A DNA stretch of 64,000 nucleotides from Moraxella porci DSM 25326 (GCF_002014855.1 NZ_MUYV01000001.1:310001-374000); one strand, 5' to 3'; shown: positions 1 through 9,465, counted from the first letter of the stretch. Notes: generated from the letters alone by a model not told the origin. A program made the numbers and translations.

Positions 1-55
1 TTAAGCGCTGAGCGTTAGCCAAAGCCAAAAGTTTGTAAAGATTAAGAGGTGTGCC

Positions 56-781
56 ATGCAGCATTTTAAAGACATCGTCAATCATCGCCGTGCTGTGCGT
101 GAGTATGATGCCAATCAAAGTTTGGATCCTAAGTTGGTCAAAGAGTGTCTTGAACTCTCTCAGCTAGCGCCCAGCAGCTCAAATATGCAGCTGTATGAGT
201 TTTATCACATTACGGATGCTGCGCTGCTTGATCAACTGGCCAAGGCATGCCTATCACAGCAGGCGGCTACGAGCGCACAGCAGATGGTGGTGTTCGTGAC
301 GCGTCAAGACCATTATGCAAAGCGTGCCAAAGCGGCATTGGCATTCGAGCGCGGCAATATCAAGCGTTATTCTCCCGAATCACGGCAGGCGGCGCGCATC
401 AAACGCATTGAGCGCTATTATAGCGTGACCATGCCGATGATTTAACGCACCAACTTTGGCGTGGCCAATGCACGCAAATTGGTGTTCTCAACCATCCAAA
501 AATTCAAACCCGTCTATGATCGCATCTCTGCCACTGATGTGCGCATCATGGTACACAAAAGCTGCGCATTGGCGGCACAGACCTTCATGCTGGCGATGAG
601 TGCGGCAGGCGCGGATACTTGTCCGATGGAGGGATTTGACAGTAAAATGGTCAAAAATCTACTCAATTTGCCTGACGCTGCCGAGATTAACATGATCATT
701 TCGTGCGGCTATCGCACCGACAATGGCGTGTGGGGCGAGCGTTTTCGTGTGCCTTTTGATGAGGTGTATCGCAAACTTTAA
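56..781 (+). pseudogene. Nitroreductase-family flavoprotein, interrupted by an in-frame stop
   Basis: Remnant of an FMN-dependent nitroreductase, a family that reduces nitro compounds or quinones with NAD(P)H. The start has a good ribosome site (AAGAGG, 7 bases before ATG 56). Residues 11-17 (RRAVREY) and 38-43 (APSSSN) match the flavin-binding N-terminal signature. A TAA at 443-445 ends the reading frame after 129 residues, but the same frame continues without shift to 781 and carries the C-terminal half, including a plausible dimer/FMN segment around MSAAGADTCPMEGF. The full frame would be 241 residues, about the normal length, so the lesion is a single nonsense codon (for example TAT to TAA) and not a frameshift. 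A GTG at 461 could in principle restart translation, but half a nitroreductase should not fold. A sequencing error is the main alternative. Confidence 0.8.
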
Positions 782-930
782 TGCTAAAGATGATGTCAAT
801 TATCCATCCCATCTGATGGGTTATAGCCTGTCAATATGACTGTATAAATTTACAAAATACCAAACATTGTTTGCATATGCAAATTAACTCATGTAAGCTG
901 TTGGCATCTTTTGAACACTTGGCGGTTGGC

Positions 931-2058
931 ATGGCGATGCGCAGTACCTTAAAAAATGGCCTTGAGGCTGCTTTGATGCTGGCTGTGGTGATGGGCTTTG
1001 GGCGATTTGCCTATACTGCACTGTATCCTTATATGGTCAATGAGCAGATTCTTGGCATTGAGCAGGGCAGTTGGGCAGCCGCAGCCAATTATCTGGGCTA
1101 TCTCATCGGCGCGATCGGCGCGATACGCATCAAGCTTAATCAGGCACATCAATGGGCTTTGGTGGCACTGCTTGGCACTGTCATCACGCTGGGCGCATTA
1201 TATCTGACTGACTCTGGCGTGCTGATCATCGGCATTCGATTGTTGGCAGGTGTGTTCAGTGCTGTTGGTATCGTAGCTACCTCGATATGGTTGTTGGGGC
1301 AGCGCCAAAAGCTGAATGCAGCACCCATCATGTACGCAGGCGTCGGTTTGGGGATTGCAGCTTCAGCGCAGCTGGTGTCGATGATGTCAGAGCGCTGGTT
1401 ATCGCCACAGATATGGCTATTGCTTGCGCTTGTGGCTCTGGCTGCCACAGCATTGGTGATCCATGGATTGTTCTTTGAACAAAACCAAGACAGCCCAGTA
1501 TCCGCATCAGTAGCTGCTACTAGCAGTCGTTTGGATGCTCAGGCATTGCCTGTATTATATGGCTTGGCGGGGTTTGGCTATATCATTACCGCCACTTATT
1601 TACCGCTTTTGATCACCCTTGCCGTGGCCAATGCTGATATCGAATTTGTCTGGACGGCATTTGGGCTGAGTGTGATACCCTCTTGCTTTATCTGGTATCA
1701 GATTTGTCAGCGCTTGGGTACGCGCATGTCGCTTGTGCTAAATATGCTGATGCAAGCGATCGGTGTGATTTTGCCCGTCGTGGCGCCATACACGATGGGC
1801 TATATGTTAAGCGCTTTACTTGTCGGTGGTGGTTTTATGGGTACGGTGACTTTGGTGATGCCCATCGCCAAGCAGCTGACCGCCAAAACTGGCAAAAACC
1901 TAATCGCCATTGCCACAGTTGCTTATAGTATTGGCCAAATTTTGGGGCCGATCGTCTCAGCACAGATGTATCGCTGGACACAAGGATTTGAGATGTCATT
2001 AGTGCTTGCGATGATCGCTTTATTGATGGGTGCGATGATCGCTTGGCAAAAAGGCTAA
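931..2058 (+). CDS. MFS transporter, YbfB/YjiJ family
   Basis: Inner-membrane protein of about 375 residues with roughly twelve hydrophobic helices, a secondary transporter of the major facilitator superfamily. The segment GFGRFAYTALYPYM near the N-terminus is the hallmark of the YbfB/YjiJ subgroup, whose substrates are mostly unknown. A short charged loop with Asn/Gln/Ser-rich residues (EQNQDSPVSAS) separates the two six-helix halves, as in other MFS proteins. The start is uncertain: the frame is open from a TTG at 871 with ATGs at 877, 931 and 937. I prefer 931 because the family consensus begins just after it, but no start has a strong ribosome site. The gene stands alone downstream of the broken nitroreductase. 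Confidence 0.8.
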   Translation: MAMRSTLKNGLEAALMLAVVMGFGRFAYTALYPYMVNEQILGIEQGSWAAAANYLGYLIGAIGAIRIKLNQAHQWALVALLGTVITLGALYLTDSGVLIIGIRLLAGVFSAVGIVATSIWLLGQRQKLNAAPIMYAGVGLGIAASAQLVSMMSERWLSPQIWLLLALVALAATALVIHGLFFEQNQDSPVSASVAATSSRLDAQALPVLYGLAGFGYIITATYLPLLITLAVANADIEFVWTAFGLSVIPSCFIWYQICQRLGTRMSLVLNMLMQAIGVILPVVAPYTMGYMLSALLVGGGFMGTVTLVMPIAKQLTAKTGKNLIAIATVAYSIGQILGPIVSAQMYRWTQGFEMSLVLAMIALLMGAMIAWQKG

Positions 2059-2132
2059 GCTGTTCAATAAATTAAGATACTTTGATAATTTCATCTATGA
2101 TGGATAATTTACCCAAATAAAAGGAGATAAAA

Positions 2133-2345
2133 ATGCCCTATGTCAATGTCAAAGTCACAGGCGGCAGTGAAGCGCCTAGCGTCGAACAAAAGCAGCAAAT
2201 CATCGAAGGCGTGACCGAACTGCTCGCACGCGTCTTGAATAAAAATCCTGCCACGACCGTCGTGGTCATCGATGAGATCGATATGGATAATTATGGATTG
2301 GGTGGCAAAACCATCACCGAGGTGCGTAAGCTTGCCAAATCTTAG
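2133..2345 (+). CDS. 4-oxalocrotonate tautomerase family protein
   Basis: Small 70-residue tautomerase. After removal of the initiator Met the chain begins with Pro (MPYVNVKVTG), the catalytic general base of the 4-oxalocrotonate tautomerase superfamily, and the length fits the short hexameric 4-OT class. A strong ribosome site (AAAGGAG) lies just upstream of the ATG. There is no aromatic-degradation cluster around it, so a housekeeping or orphan enol-keto tautomerase role is more likely than catechol meta-cleavage; the true substrate cannot be read from sequence. Confidence 0.85.
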   Translation: MPYVNVKVTGGSEAPSVEQKQQIIEGVTELLARVLNKNPATTVVVIDEIDMDNYGLGGKTITEVRKLAKS

Positions 2346-2415
2346 ATGCTGCATCTTAGCGGATGATATGGCTAAGGTTTTATGCCAAATCCATTGACCT
2401 GTGTCTAAAGCCAAT

Positions 2416-2446
2416 AAAAAGACTGCTTAGCCATAGCAGTCTTTTT
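2416..2446. terminator. Bidirectional intrinsic terminator
   Basis: A 12-bp perfect stem (AAAAAGACTGCT / AGCAGTCTTTTT) around a 7-base loop. The A-tract on one arm and T-tract on the other let it work on both strands. It sits between the convergent tautomerase and glycosyltransferase genes. Confidence 0.85.
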
Positions 2447-2452
2447 TAATAC

Positions 2453-3199
2453 CTATTGCCAAGCTTCTTTGATCCATTTGCTTGGTAGGACATAGCGATA
2501 CCATTTGCCGCCACCGCCTGTGATGGCATCTGGTGGATTGATCTCGCCATGAAAAATGACAATTTTGGCATTGCTAGGTTTTTTGGGCGGTAAAAAATAC
2601 GCCAAAGGAATCTTGTGCAGGCAATGATATTTGAAGCTCACGCACCACGAAGGATCCCAGTATTCAAGGTGATGATGCTCGCGCAGATAATTGGACAAAA
2701 ATGCCTGTTCATGACGCACTTCGCTGCGGATTTTTTCAAAGTTATTTTCAAAATATTCCAACAAATGCGGATAGGTGTTATAACCCACCTTAAAGCGATA
2801 CACCGAGCTATTACCCACCATGCGCCACGGTTTTTTCCAATCGCGAATGATCATCACGCTGTCGTCATGCTCAGCCTTATGGGTGAAAAAGCAGTCAATA
2901 TTATCAATGATAACAATGTCGATGTCCAAAAACAGCGCCGTACCCTTTAGACCATACAGGTCGGGCTTAAAGGTGGTGAGTTTTTTCCAGCCGCGTTCAG
3001 GGATATTGCTTGGCAGATTCAGCTCTGGAATCGGATAACACACCACTTCATCACGGATACCTGTCGTGTCATCAGTCAAGCAGACCATGGTAAATGGCAG
3101 GGTGATGTTACGAGCCACCATATTATACAGTCGATTGACATATTCAGCACCGTATTTGGTGCCCCATTTCATGCAGATGATGTAATTGGTGTCAGTCAT
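2453..3199 (-). CDS. Putative glycosyltransferase (GT-A fold, DxD motif)
   Basis: 248-residue cytoplasmic protein without signal peptide or membrane helix. The stretch LFLDIDIVIID (about residues 89-99) has the shape of a nucleotide-sugar-binding DxD motif (DID, 92-94) at the end of a beta strand, and the pattern NYIICMKWGTKYGAEYVNRLY at the start resembles bacterial GT-A enzymes distantly related to family 8. It is the last gene of an apparent aspS-lpxL-glycosyltransferase operon, 8 bases after lpxL. That position next to a lipid A acyltransferase suggests a role in lipooligosaccharide assembly, but acceptor and sugar are unknown. Glycosyltransferase assignment is fairly sure; pathway is inference. 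Confidence 0.6.
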   Translation of the reverse strand: MTDTNYIICMKWGTKYGAEYVNRLYNMVARNITLPFTMVCLTDDTTGIRDEVVCYPIPELNLPSNIPERGWKKLTTFKPDLYGLKGTALFLDIDIVIIDNIDCFFTHKAEHDDSVMIIRDWKKPWRMVGNSSVYRFKVGYNTYPHLLEYFENNFEKIRSEVRHEQAFLSNYLREHHHLEYWDPSWCVSFKYHCLHKIPLAYFLPPKKPSNAKIVIFHGEINPPDAITGGGGKWYRYVLPSKWIKEAWQ

Positions 3200-3207
3200 G
3201 GTAATCC

Positions 3208-4128
3208 TTAGGATGTTTGGGTGGCCTGATGTAATTTGATGGCGATCTGTTTAAGCTCATCGTGTGGCAATAGATAAGGGTTATCCACCAGTGGTGTGTT
3301 CTTAAAGCGGCGATATCCCCACATATAATGCTCAAAATGTACATCGATCATCTGCTGCATCGCGCGGTTCAAGGCCGTGGTACTGATGTGAATGTCTTTA
3401 TGGTACAGGCGCTCATCATCAAGCGCATAACAAAAAACCTCAAAGCCATCGGCATCAGCGCGTTTGACGCAGCTTAATCCCACCAAAGCGCAATTGGTCT
3501 TGGCAGCAAGCTTGGGGGTAAGGGTGCTGGTCATGGTCTCAATTCCAAAAAACGGCACCACCACGCCGCCTGAAGGGTCGGGTACATGATCGGGCAAAAT
3601 GATACTAAAGCCACCATCTTTCAGCGTCTTAAAAATTGCCTTGACGCCTGTGGCATCGGTTGGCACCAATGTGGCATTCAATCGTTCACGACCTGCCAGC
3701 ACAAAGGCATCGACGCTGGGATTTTTGATTGGCTTATACATGATGGTCGGTGATCCAAAGGTATTTAGCCATGCATTCATCATCTCCCAAGTGCCAATAT
3801 GAGGGACGATGGCGAGCATGCCGTTTGGATTGGCTAGACCTTGTTCAAGGATGTGCTGATGATGCACTTTGGTGATTTGATTGACCGACCACTCAGGCGG
3901 CATCGCCCAGCTTTTAAAGCTATCAATAGCACTGGAAAGTTGGTTTTTTAGGATTTTTTTGGCCAATATCGTACGATCTTCATCTGGCATATTAGGATAT
4001 ACCAAAATCAGATTGGCGTTGATACTGCGATAGATGCTTAAATTAAAGCTGTGCGCCACATAAGCACAAACAGCTGCCAATCCATGAAGGACTGACAGCG
4101 GCATGTATTTTAAGAGGCCTAACGACAT
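3208..4128 (-). CDS. lpxL: Lipid A biosynthesis late acyltransferase (LpxL/HtrB family)
   Basis: 306-residue member of the LpxL/LpxM late acyltransferases, which add a secondary acyl chain from acyl-ACP to Kdo-lipid A at the inner membrane. The catalytic H-x4-E/D motif is visible as H110-IGTW-E115, preceded by the usual hydrophobic N-terminal anchor (about residues 8-30, shorter and less hydrophobic than in E. coli). Further family signals are the ILPDHVPDPSGGVVVPFFG block and a final YMWGYRRFK motif, which matches the family's WxxRRFK segment. It begins 6 bases after aspS and is followed 8 bases later by a glycosyltransferase. Whether it transfers laurate, decanoate or another chain cannot be read from sequence. 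Confidence 0.88.
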   Translation of the reverse strand: MSLGLLKYMPLSVLHGLAAVCAYVAHSFNLSIYRSINANLILVYPNMPDEDRTILAKKILKNQLSSAIDSFKSWAMPPEWSVNQITKVHHQHILEQGLANPNGMLAIVPHIGTWEMMNAWLNTFGSPTIMYKPIKNPSVDAFVLAGRERLNATLVPTDATGVKAIFKTLKDGGFSIILPDHVPDPSGGVVVPFFGIETMTSTLTPKLAAKTNCALVGLSCVKRADADGFEVFCYALDDERLYHKDIHISTTALNRAMQQMIDVHFEHYMWGYRRFKNTPLVDNPYLLPHDELKQIAIKLHQATQTS

Positions 4129-4134
4129 CGGAGC

Positions 4135-5931
4135 TTATTCTGCCTTTTCTTTTTCACGGACACGAATGCCAAGCTCGCGCAACTGTTTGTTATCGACAGC
4201 AGCAGGTGCTTCGGTCAATGGGCAGTCAGCAGTTTTGGTTTTCGGGAAAGCAATCACATCACGGATTGAGCTTGCGCCCACCATCAGCATGATCAAGCGA
4301 TCCAAACCAAATGCCAAGCCACCATGTGGCGGTGCACCAAAGCGTAGTGCATCCATCAGGAACTTAAATTTCAGCTCAGCTTCTTCTTTTGAGATGCCTA
4401 GTGCATCAAAGACAGCTTCTTGCATCTCAACGGTATTGATACGCAGTGAACCGCCACCGATTTCAGTGCCGTTTAGTACCATGTCATAGGCGATAGACAG
4501 AGCGGTCTCTGGGCTGTTTTTTAGCTCTTCGACAGAGCCTTTTGGACGGGTAAATGGATGGTGAACTGACGTCCATTTGCCATCGTCAGTCTCTTCGAAC
4601 ATTGGGAAATCAACCACCCATAGCGGCGCCCATTCGCAGGTAAACATATTCAAATCAGTACCGATTTTGACACGCAGCGCGCCCATTGCATCATTAACGA
4701 CCTTGGCCTTATCAGCACCAAAGAAGATGATATCACCAGTTTGTGCTTCGGTACGCTTAATCAGCTCAACCAATACATCATCAGTCATGTTTTTGATGAT
4801 CGGTGATTGTAGGCCAGATTCTTGATCTACGCCGTTGTTGATTTTGGTGGCATCATTGACTTTGATATATGCCAAGCCTTTGGCGCCATAGATGCCGACA
4901 AATTTGGTGTACTCATCGATTTGTTTACGGCTCATCTCAGCACCGTTTGGCACACGAAGAGCAGCCACGCGACCTTTTGGATCTTGGGCAGGGCCTGAGA
5001 ATACTTTAAATTCAACACCCTGCATGATATCAGCAACATCAACGAGCTTCAAAGGAATACGCAAATCAGGCTTATCTGATGCATAATCACGCATTGCAGT
5101 GGCATAAGTCATGCGTGGGAATTTGTCAAATTCGACATTAAGCATCGTTTTGAACAAATCTTTGGTCAAGCCTTCGGCGATATCCATGATTTCTTCATCT
5201 GATAGGAATGAAGTTTCAATATCCACTTGAGTAAATTCAGGCTGACGGTCAGCACGCAAATCTTCATCACGGAAGCACTTAGCGATTTGATAATAGCGAT
5301 CAAAACCTGCCACCATCAATAGCTGCTTAAATAGCTGTGGTGATTGTGGTAGGGCAAAGAAGTTACCTTGGCGAGTGCGAGATGGTACAAGATAGTCACG
5401 AGCACCTTCAGGGGTGGCACGAGTCAGTACAGGCGTCTCAACATCCAAGAAGCCATGATCATCTAGATAGCGACGGATGGTCGACGTGGCTTTGGCACGG
5501 AATTTCATACGCTCTTGCATCTCAGGGCGACGCATATCAAGGAAGCGATATTTTAAGCGCAGCTCTTCTGAGACAGTGATGTTGTCATCATTTAGTGGGA
5601 ATGGCGGGGTGTCAGCCTTGGCAAGTAGCTCAATCTCTTTGCCCAATAGCTCAACTTGACCGCTCACCATATTTGGGTTCTCGGTGCCTGCATAGCGGCG
5701 GCGCACGCGGCCAGTGATTTTTAGCAAATATTCTGAACGCGCAGCATCAGCAGTAGCAAAAGCCTCAGGGGTATCAGGGTCGATGACCACTTGCAATAAA
5801 CCCTCACGGTCTCGCATATCTAGGAAAATCACGCCACCGTGGTCACGACGACGATGTACCCAGCCTGCGATGGTGATGGTTTGATCAATCAGCTCTTCGG
5901 TCACTTGACCGCAATAAGTGCTACGCATCAT
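4135..5931 (-). CDS. aspS: Aspartate--tRNA ligase
   Basis: 598 residues, the normal size of bacterial AspRS. It charges tRNA(Asp) with aspartate. The N-terminal OB-fold anticodon domain (about 1-105) is followed by the class II core with motif 2 ([14 protein letters not shown], 220-233), the bacterial insertion domain, and motif 3 ([12 protein letters not shown]) near the C-terminus, followed by the bacterial [16 protein letters not shown] block. ATGs occur at codons 1 and 2; the second (5928) aligns best with other AspRS. First gene of the run aspS-lpxL-glycosyltransferase. Whether it is discriminating or also charges tRNA(Asn) depends on the rest of the genome. Confidence 0.97.
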   Translation of the reverse strand: MMRSTYCGQVTEELIDQTITIAGWVHRRRDHGGVIFLDMRDREGLLQVVIDPDTPEAFATADAARSEYLLKITGRVRRRYAGTENPNMVSGQVELLGKEIELLAKADTPPFPLNDDNITVSEELRLKYRFLDMRRPEMQERMKFRAKATSTIRRYLDDHGFLDVETPVLTRATPEGARDYLVPSRTRQGNFFALPQSPQLFKQLLMVAGFDRYYQIAKCFRDEDLRADRQPEFTQVDIETSFLSDEEIMDIAEGLTKDLFKTMLNVEFDKFPRMTYATAMRDYASDKPDLRIPLKLVDVADIMQGVEFKVFSGPAQDPKGRVAALRVPNGAEMSRKQIDEYTKFVGIYGAKGLAYIKVNDATKINNGVDQESGLQSPIIKNMTDDVLVELIKRTEAQTGDIIFFGADKAKVVNDAMGALRVKIGTDLNMFTCEWAPLWVVDFPMFEETDDGKWTSVHHPFTRPKGSVEELKNSPETALSIAYDMVLNGTEIGGGSLRINTVEMQEAVFDALGISKEEAELKFKFLMDALRFGAPPHGGLAFGLDRLIMLMVGASSIRDVIAFPKTKTADCPLTEAPAAVDNKQLRELGIRVREKEKAE

Positions 5932-6029
5932 AAAAATTTGCCTTAATCAATTTTACTTAATAATCATCGAGTGCAGCCACAAATTTGACAGCGGCGCACC
6001 GAAAGTTAGGTTTGTCTTTAAAACGCTAC

Positions 6030-6058
6030 ATTATGCCTTGTAATTGGCAATCGTGCAA
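6030..6058 (-). promoter_or_regulatory. Probable sigma70 promoter of aspS
   Basis: On the minus strand, TTGCAC (6053-6058), a 17-base spacer and CATAAT (6030-6035). The -10 is good and the -35 poor. It would give a leader of about 90 bases ahead of aspS. Confidence 0.4.
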
Positions 6059-6356
6059 GTATTGAGATAATAAAATTTACGCTTTTTTACATTCCTCTTT
6101 GGCTGCGATTGTTGACCATGAAATTGCTTGCTGCTTTCAATCGGCTGTTAATAAAAATTCCAATAAAACTCAGGCTTTTATGCAGCTGTCATCCGTCACG
6201 CTCAGGCCATCTGTATCCGTCTAAAACAGACAAGATCGGGGTTTTTGGTGGATGAATGGCAAAATATGAAAAATTGGCGGATTTTTTTGGGGGTTTTGGG
6301 TGGTATATTGATGGCAGTTATGATAGGATTGATGCAGTTTGCCCCTTGAAATAACA

Positions 6357-6464
6357 ATGATTTATGAACTTGATGGGCTGAATGTTGGACTGCTGTTTTG
6401 GTCAGTCTTTGGCGGTAGTGAATTTGTGGTGCTTGATGGCTTTATTAGCCAAAACTGGGATTGA
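6357..6464 (+). CDS. Possible 35-residue leader peptide ahead of the antiporter
   Basis: An open frame of 35 codons from ATG 6357 to TGA 6462-6464, ending 3 bases before the ATG of the following antiporter gene. Its product would be acidic and hydrophobic (begins MIYELDGLNVGLLFW, ends FISQNWD). There is no clear ribosome site before it. The tight junction is what suggests translational coupling; the frame may equally be chance. No homology recognised. Confidence 0.2.
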   Translation: MIYELDGLNVGLLFWSVFGGSEFVVLDGFISQNWD

Positions 6465-6467
6465 GTT

Positions 6468-8330
6468 ATGGATACCTTAAACATCTTATATGTGGTCGCA
6501 TCGATGCTGATTTTTGCCAGCATCATGACCAGTACCTTATCGGCGCGTCTTGGTGTGCCGCTTTTGTTATTTTTCTTGGCGGTGGGGATGCTCGCTGGCG
6601 AAGAAGGGGTGTTGGGTATTGAGTTTGCTGAATATAATTTGGCGAACTTCATCGGTCAGGCGGCGCTGGCTTGTATTTTGCTTGATGGTGGTCTGCGTAC
6701 ATCGCTGCAGTCCTTTCGTGTCGGGCTAAAGCCTGCGGTGACCTTGGCAAGCTGGGGCGTGCTGGCCACTGTGATGGCGCTTGGTGTGTTTGCGACTTGG
6801 CTATTGGATGTGGATTGGCGATTGGGCGTGTTGATGGCAGCGATCGTCGGCTCAACCGATGCTGCGGCTGTTTTTAGTCTGCTGCGTAATGGCGGCGTCA
6901 AGCTCAATGACCGTGTACAGGCGACGCTTGAGATCGAATCAGGCGCCAACGATCCATTGGCGATCTTGTTAGTCACAGCGATGATCGCGCTGAATCTTGA
7001 TCCTGCTGGCCAAAGTGTTGGCGATATTTTGATGATGCTTGTCAGTCAAATTGGCATCGGTTTGGTGCTGGGTTTGTTGGCTGGTTGGGCGCTGTCTAAG
7101 CTATTGCCAAAAGTGCATCTGGCTGATGGCATGTATGCAATTTTAATCATGTCAGCTGGAATGATCGTCTTTGGCTTTACCAATTTGATGGGTGGCTCTG
7201 GCTTTTTGGCGGTGTATTTGGCAGGTGTGATCATTGGTAACACCAAAGTGCGCGCCACCGAACATGTACTGCGCGTGATGGACAGCTTTGCATGGCTTGC
7301 CCAAGCGGTGCTGTTCGTGGTGCTGGGTTTGCTTGTACAGCCATCGAGCATTTTGCAGGTGCTGCATTATTCTTTGTTTATCTTCTTGTTTTTGTTGTTT
7401 GTTGCGCGTCCAATCGCTGTCACGACTTCGCTGTTGCCGTTTCGATTCGGCTTTCGTGAGATTGGCTTTATCTCATGGGTGGGGCTGCGCGGTGCAGTGC
7501 CGATTACCCTTGCCATCATTCCTGTGACCATGCAAGTGCCAGGGGCGGACTTGGCGTTTAATATTACCTTTGGGGTGGTGATCTTCTCGCTCTTGGTTCA
7601 AGGCGCGAGCATTCCGATGATGTCGCGACTGTTTCGGGTGTGGGTACCGACCAATGATGAACCCAAAGCCGAGCATGAGATTTGGGTGGGTGATCAAGCC
7701 AACATTACTTTGTATGAATTTGAAGTCAAGCAAGGCGCCTTTGCCATTGGTCGCCACCCACAGGCCATTTCCAGCAAATTTAACACCGACCAAGTATCAC
7801 TGTTTGCGCTGGTACGGCATAATAAATTGGTCAAAGTCACCGAAGACACCATCTTAAAAATGGGCGATGTGGTTTGGTATGCGATGCGTGGTGATGATGC
7901 CAAAAGTGTCGCCAAAATCTTTAACAATTCCGCCACGCAATACCAAAAAAACAGCGAATTTTATGGCGATTGGTTGTTGTCACCGCATGCGCGTATCGCA
8001 GATTTGCCATTTTATAATCTGGCCACACGATCTTTGGCCAATAACAGTCGCTTGCCAAAGCCTGTGGCCAATGCCTTTGATGTCTTTACAGTGCCACCAG
8101 CGGCGGGCAGCCTAGCTGGGATTGATGATAAGCTCATCGATGCCTTGACACAAGCCAAAAACCAAACTGTCGAAGAGTATATGATGCAGCATTTTAAGAC
8201 CGAGCCAGTCAAGGGCGATGAGGTGCATTTAAATGACACTTGGTCGCTGATCGTCCGTGATGTCGATCACAGAGGGCGTCTGCGCGGTGTGGGTCTGAAA
8301 AATAAAACCAAAGCTGAATCCTCGCGTTAG
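6468..8330 (+). CDS. nhaP2: Potassium/proton antiporter (CvrA/NhaP2 type, CPA1 family)
   Basis: 620-residue inner-membrane monovalent cation/proton antiporter that exports K+ (and possibly Na+) in exchange for protons. The first 390 residues form 12-13 hydrophobic helices and contain the ion-site motifs GSTDAAAVFSLL (D131) and ESGANDP (N161-D162). The hydrophilic C-terminal third (about 400-620) carries a TrkA-C/RCK_C domain (about 415-480) followed by a CorC/HlyC-like segment, the arrangement of CvrA/NhaP2. Length matches the E. coli family (about 570-620). It stands alone after a 536-base intergenic region, so it probably has its own promoter. The symbol follows domain architecture; substrate preference is not visible. 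Confidence 0.88.
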   Translation: MDTLNILYVVASMLIFASIMTSTLSARLGVPLLLFFLAVGMLAGEEGVLGIEFAEYNLANFIGQAALACILLDGGLRTSLQSFRVGLKPAVTLASWGVLATVMALGVFATWLLDVDWRLGVLMAAIVGSTDAAAVFSLLRNGGVKLNDRVQATLEIESGANDPLAILLVTAMIALNLDPAGQSVGDILMMLVSQIGIGLVLGLLAGWALSKLLPKVHLADGMYAILIMSAGMIVFGFTNLMGGSGFLAVYLAGVIIGNTKVRATEHVLRVMDSFAWLAQAVLFVVLGLLVQPSSILQVLHYSLFIFLFLLFVARPIAVTTSLLPFRFGFREIGFISWVGLRGAVPITLAIIPVTMQVPGADLAFNITFGVVIFSLLVQGASIPMMSRLFRVWVPTNDEPKAEHEIWVGDQANITLYEFEVKQGAFAIGRHPQAISSKFNTDQVSLFALVRHNKLVKVTEDTILKMGDVVWYAMRGDDAKSVAKIFNNSATQYQKNSEFYGDWLLSPHARIADLPFYNLATRSLANNSRLPKPVANAFDVFTVPPAAGSLAGIDDKLIDALTQAKNQTVEEYMMQHFKTEPVKGDEVHLNDTWSLIVRDVDHRGRLRGVGLKNKTKAESSR

Positions 8331-8478
8331 ATCCCAGCGCTTGGATAATGCTTTGTGGCGTTTTTGTAATTTTTGATGGTTTGCGATTTAAATTTGCCAA
8401 GATCTACCCAATATCTGCCACATGCTTGGCTTGGCGTCACCAAGTCAATGGATACATCATTAGTCATATAGGAATATC

Positions 8479-9465
8479 ATGTTACATACCCCAAAAAAAC
8501 CGGTCGAACTGCGTATCATTCATCTTAATAAAGTCCAAAAAAACACCAAAAAGCGCATCGAGGCCATCCAATCCGATCGCGACGACGCGCCACATCAGCT
8601 GATGAATAAGCTGTGTGAGCTGCTCAAATCATCGCGGCAAAATAAAGCTGCCAAGCATCAAGGCAGTGAGGCATCAGCGGATCAGCAGGCTGATGGTCAG
8701 TCGGTGTATGTGCTGGATTTTGATGGTGATATTCGCGCCAGTGCAGTGCAGCATCTGCGCGAAGAGATCAGTGCCATCATCAGCGTCGCCAAAGCAGGTG
8801 ATGAAGTGGTGCTGCGTCTAGAGAGCGGCGGCGGTCAGGTGCATGCCTATGGTCTGGCTGCAGCACAGCTTGAGCGCATTAAGTCGGCCAATCTAAAGCT
8901 GACCATTTGTGTTGATAAAATCGCCGCCAGCGGTGGCTATATGATGGCGTGTACGGCCGATCAGATCATCGCTAGTGACTTTGCGGTCTTGGGCTCAGTC
9001 GGTGTGGTCAGTCAGCTGCCAAATTTTCATGAGTTTTTAAAAAAACACGATGTGCATTTTGAGCAGTTTACCGCAGGCGAGCATAAGCGCACCGTCACTG
9101 TCTTTGGTGAAAATACCGATGAAGATCGTGCCAAGTATCAAGCTGATATCGAGCGTATTCATGAGCTGTTTAAGGGTTTTGTGGCGCGCCATCGCCCAAG
9201 CTTGGATGTCGATCAGATCGCGACAGGTGAGATTTGGTTTGGTGAAGATGCCAAGCGCTTAAATCTCATCGACCAGATCGGCACCTCGGATGCATATTTA
9301 TTATCCAAACTTGAAAATCAGCAGGTGTATTTGCTCAATTCGCGCAGCAAGCCAAACTTTGCTGAAAAGCTGGGTCTGGCCGAGCAGCTGGACAGCAGTG
9401 TCAGCAGCCTCATCGATCAAAGTATGTCATGGGTCGGGAATTTGGCTGCCAAGTTTCGGGTGTAA
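8479..9465 (+). CDS. sohB: S49 family protease, SohB-like, lacking the membrane anchor
   Basis: 328-residue serine protease related to SohB/SppA, which use a Ser-Lys dyad and normally act in the periplasm attached to the inner membrane. The catalytic Ser lies in KIAASGGYMMA (S151) and the Lys in EHKRTVTVFGENT (K203), both intact. Unlike E. coli SohB, which starts with a transmembrane segment before a similar ELR block, this chain starts directly at that block (VELRIIHLN, residues 9-17) and has no hydrophobic N-terminus. The start is well fixed: AGGA lies 5 bases before ATG 8479 and an in-frame TAG lies at 8461-8463, so no upstream extension is possible. Topology is therefore unusual. Residues 30-75 are hydrophilic linker. 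Confidence 0.85.
   Translation: MLHTPKKPVELRIIHLNKVQKNTKKRIEAIQSDRDDAPHQLMNKLCELLKSSRQNKAAKHQGSEASADQQADGQSVYVLDFDGDIRASAVQHLREEISAIISVAKAGDEVVLRLESGGGQVHAYGLAAAQLERIKSANLKLTICVDKIAASGGYMMACTADQIIASDFAVLGSVGVVSQLPNFHEFLKKHDVHFEQFTAGEHKRTVTVFGENTDEDRAKYQADIERIHELFKGFVARHRPSLDVDQIATGEIWFGEDAKRLNLIDQIGTSDAYLLSKLENQQVYLLNSRSKPNFAEKLGLAEQLDSSVSSLIDQSMSWVGNLAAKFRV

Larger units (their letters stand above)
5932..6467. other. Intergenic region between divergent aspS and antiporter genes
   Basis: 536 bases holding the start signals of both flanking genes. The aspS-proximal half contains a probable minus-strand promoter (6030-6058). The antiporter-proximal half has G- and T-rich tracts near 6280-6300 and a possible 35-codon leader frame. 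No RNA gene or mobile remnant was recognised. Confidence 0.5.

Noticed and set aside
443..445. Programmed recoding of the nitroreductase stop
   Set aside because: The codon is TAA, not TGA, and I see no stimulatory structure, so selenocysteine or programmed readthrough is unlikely.
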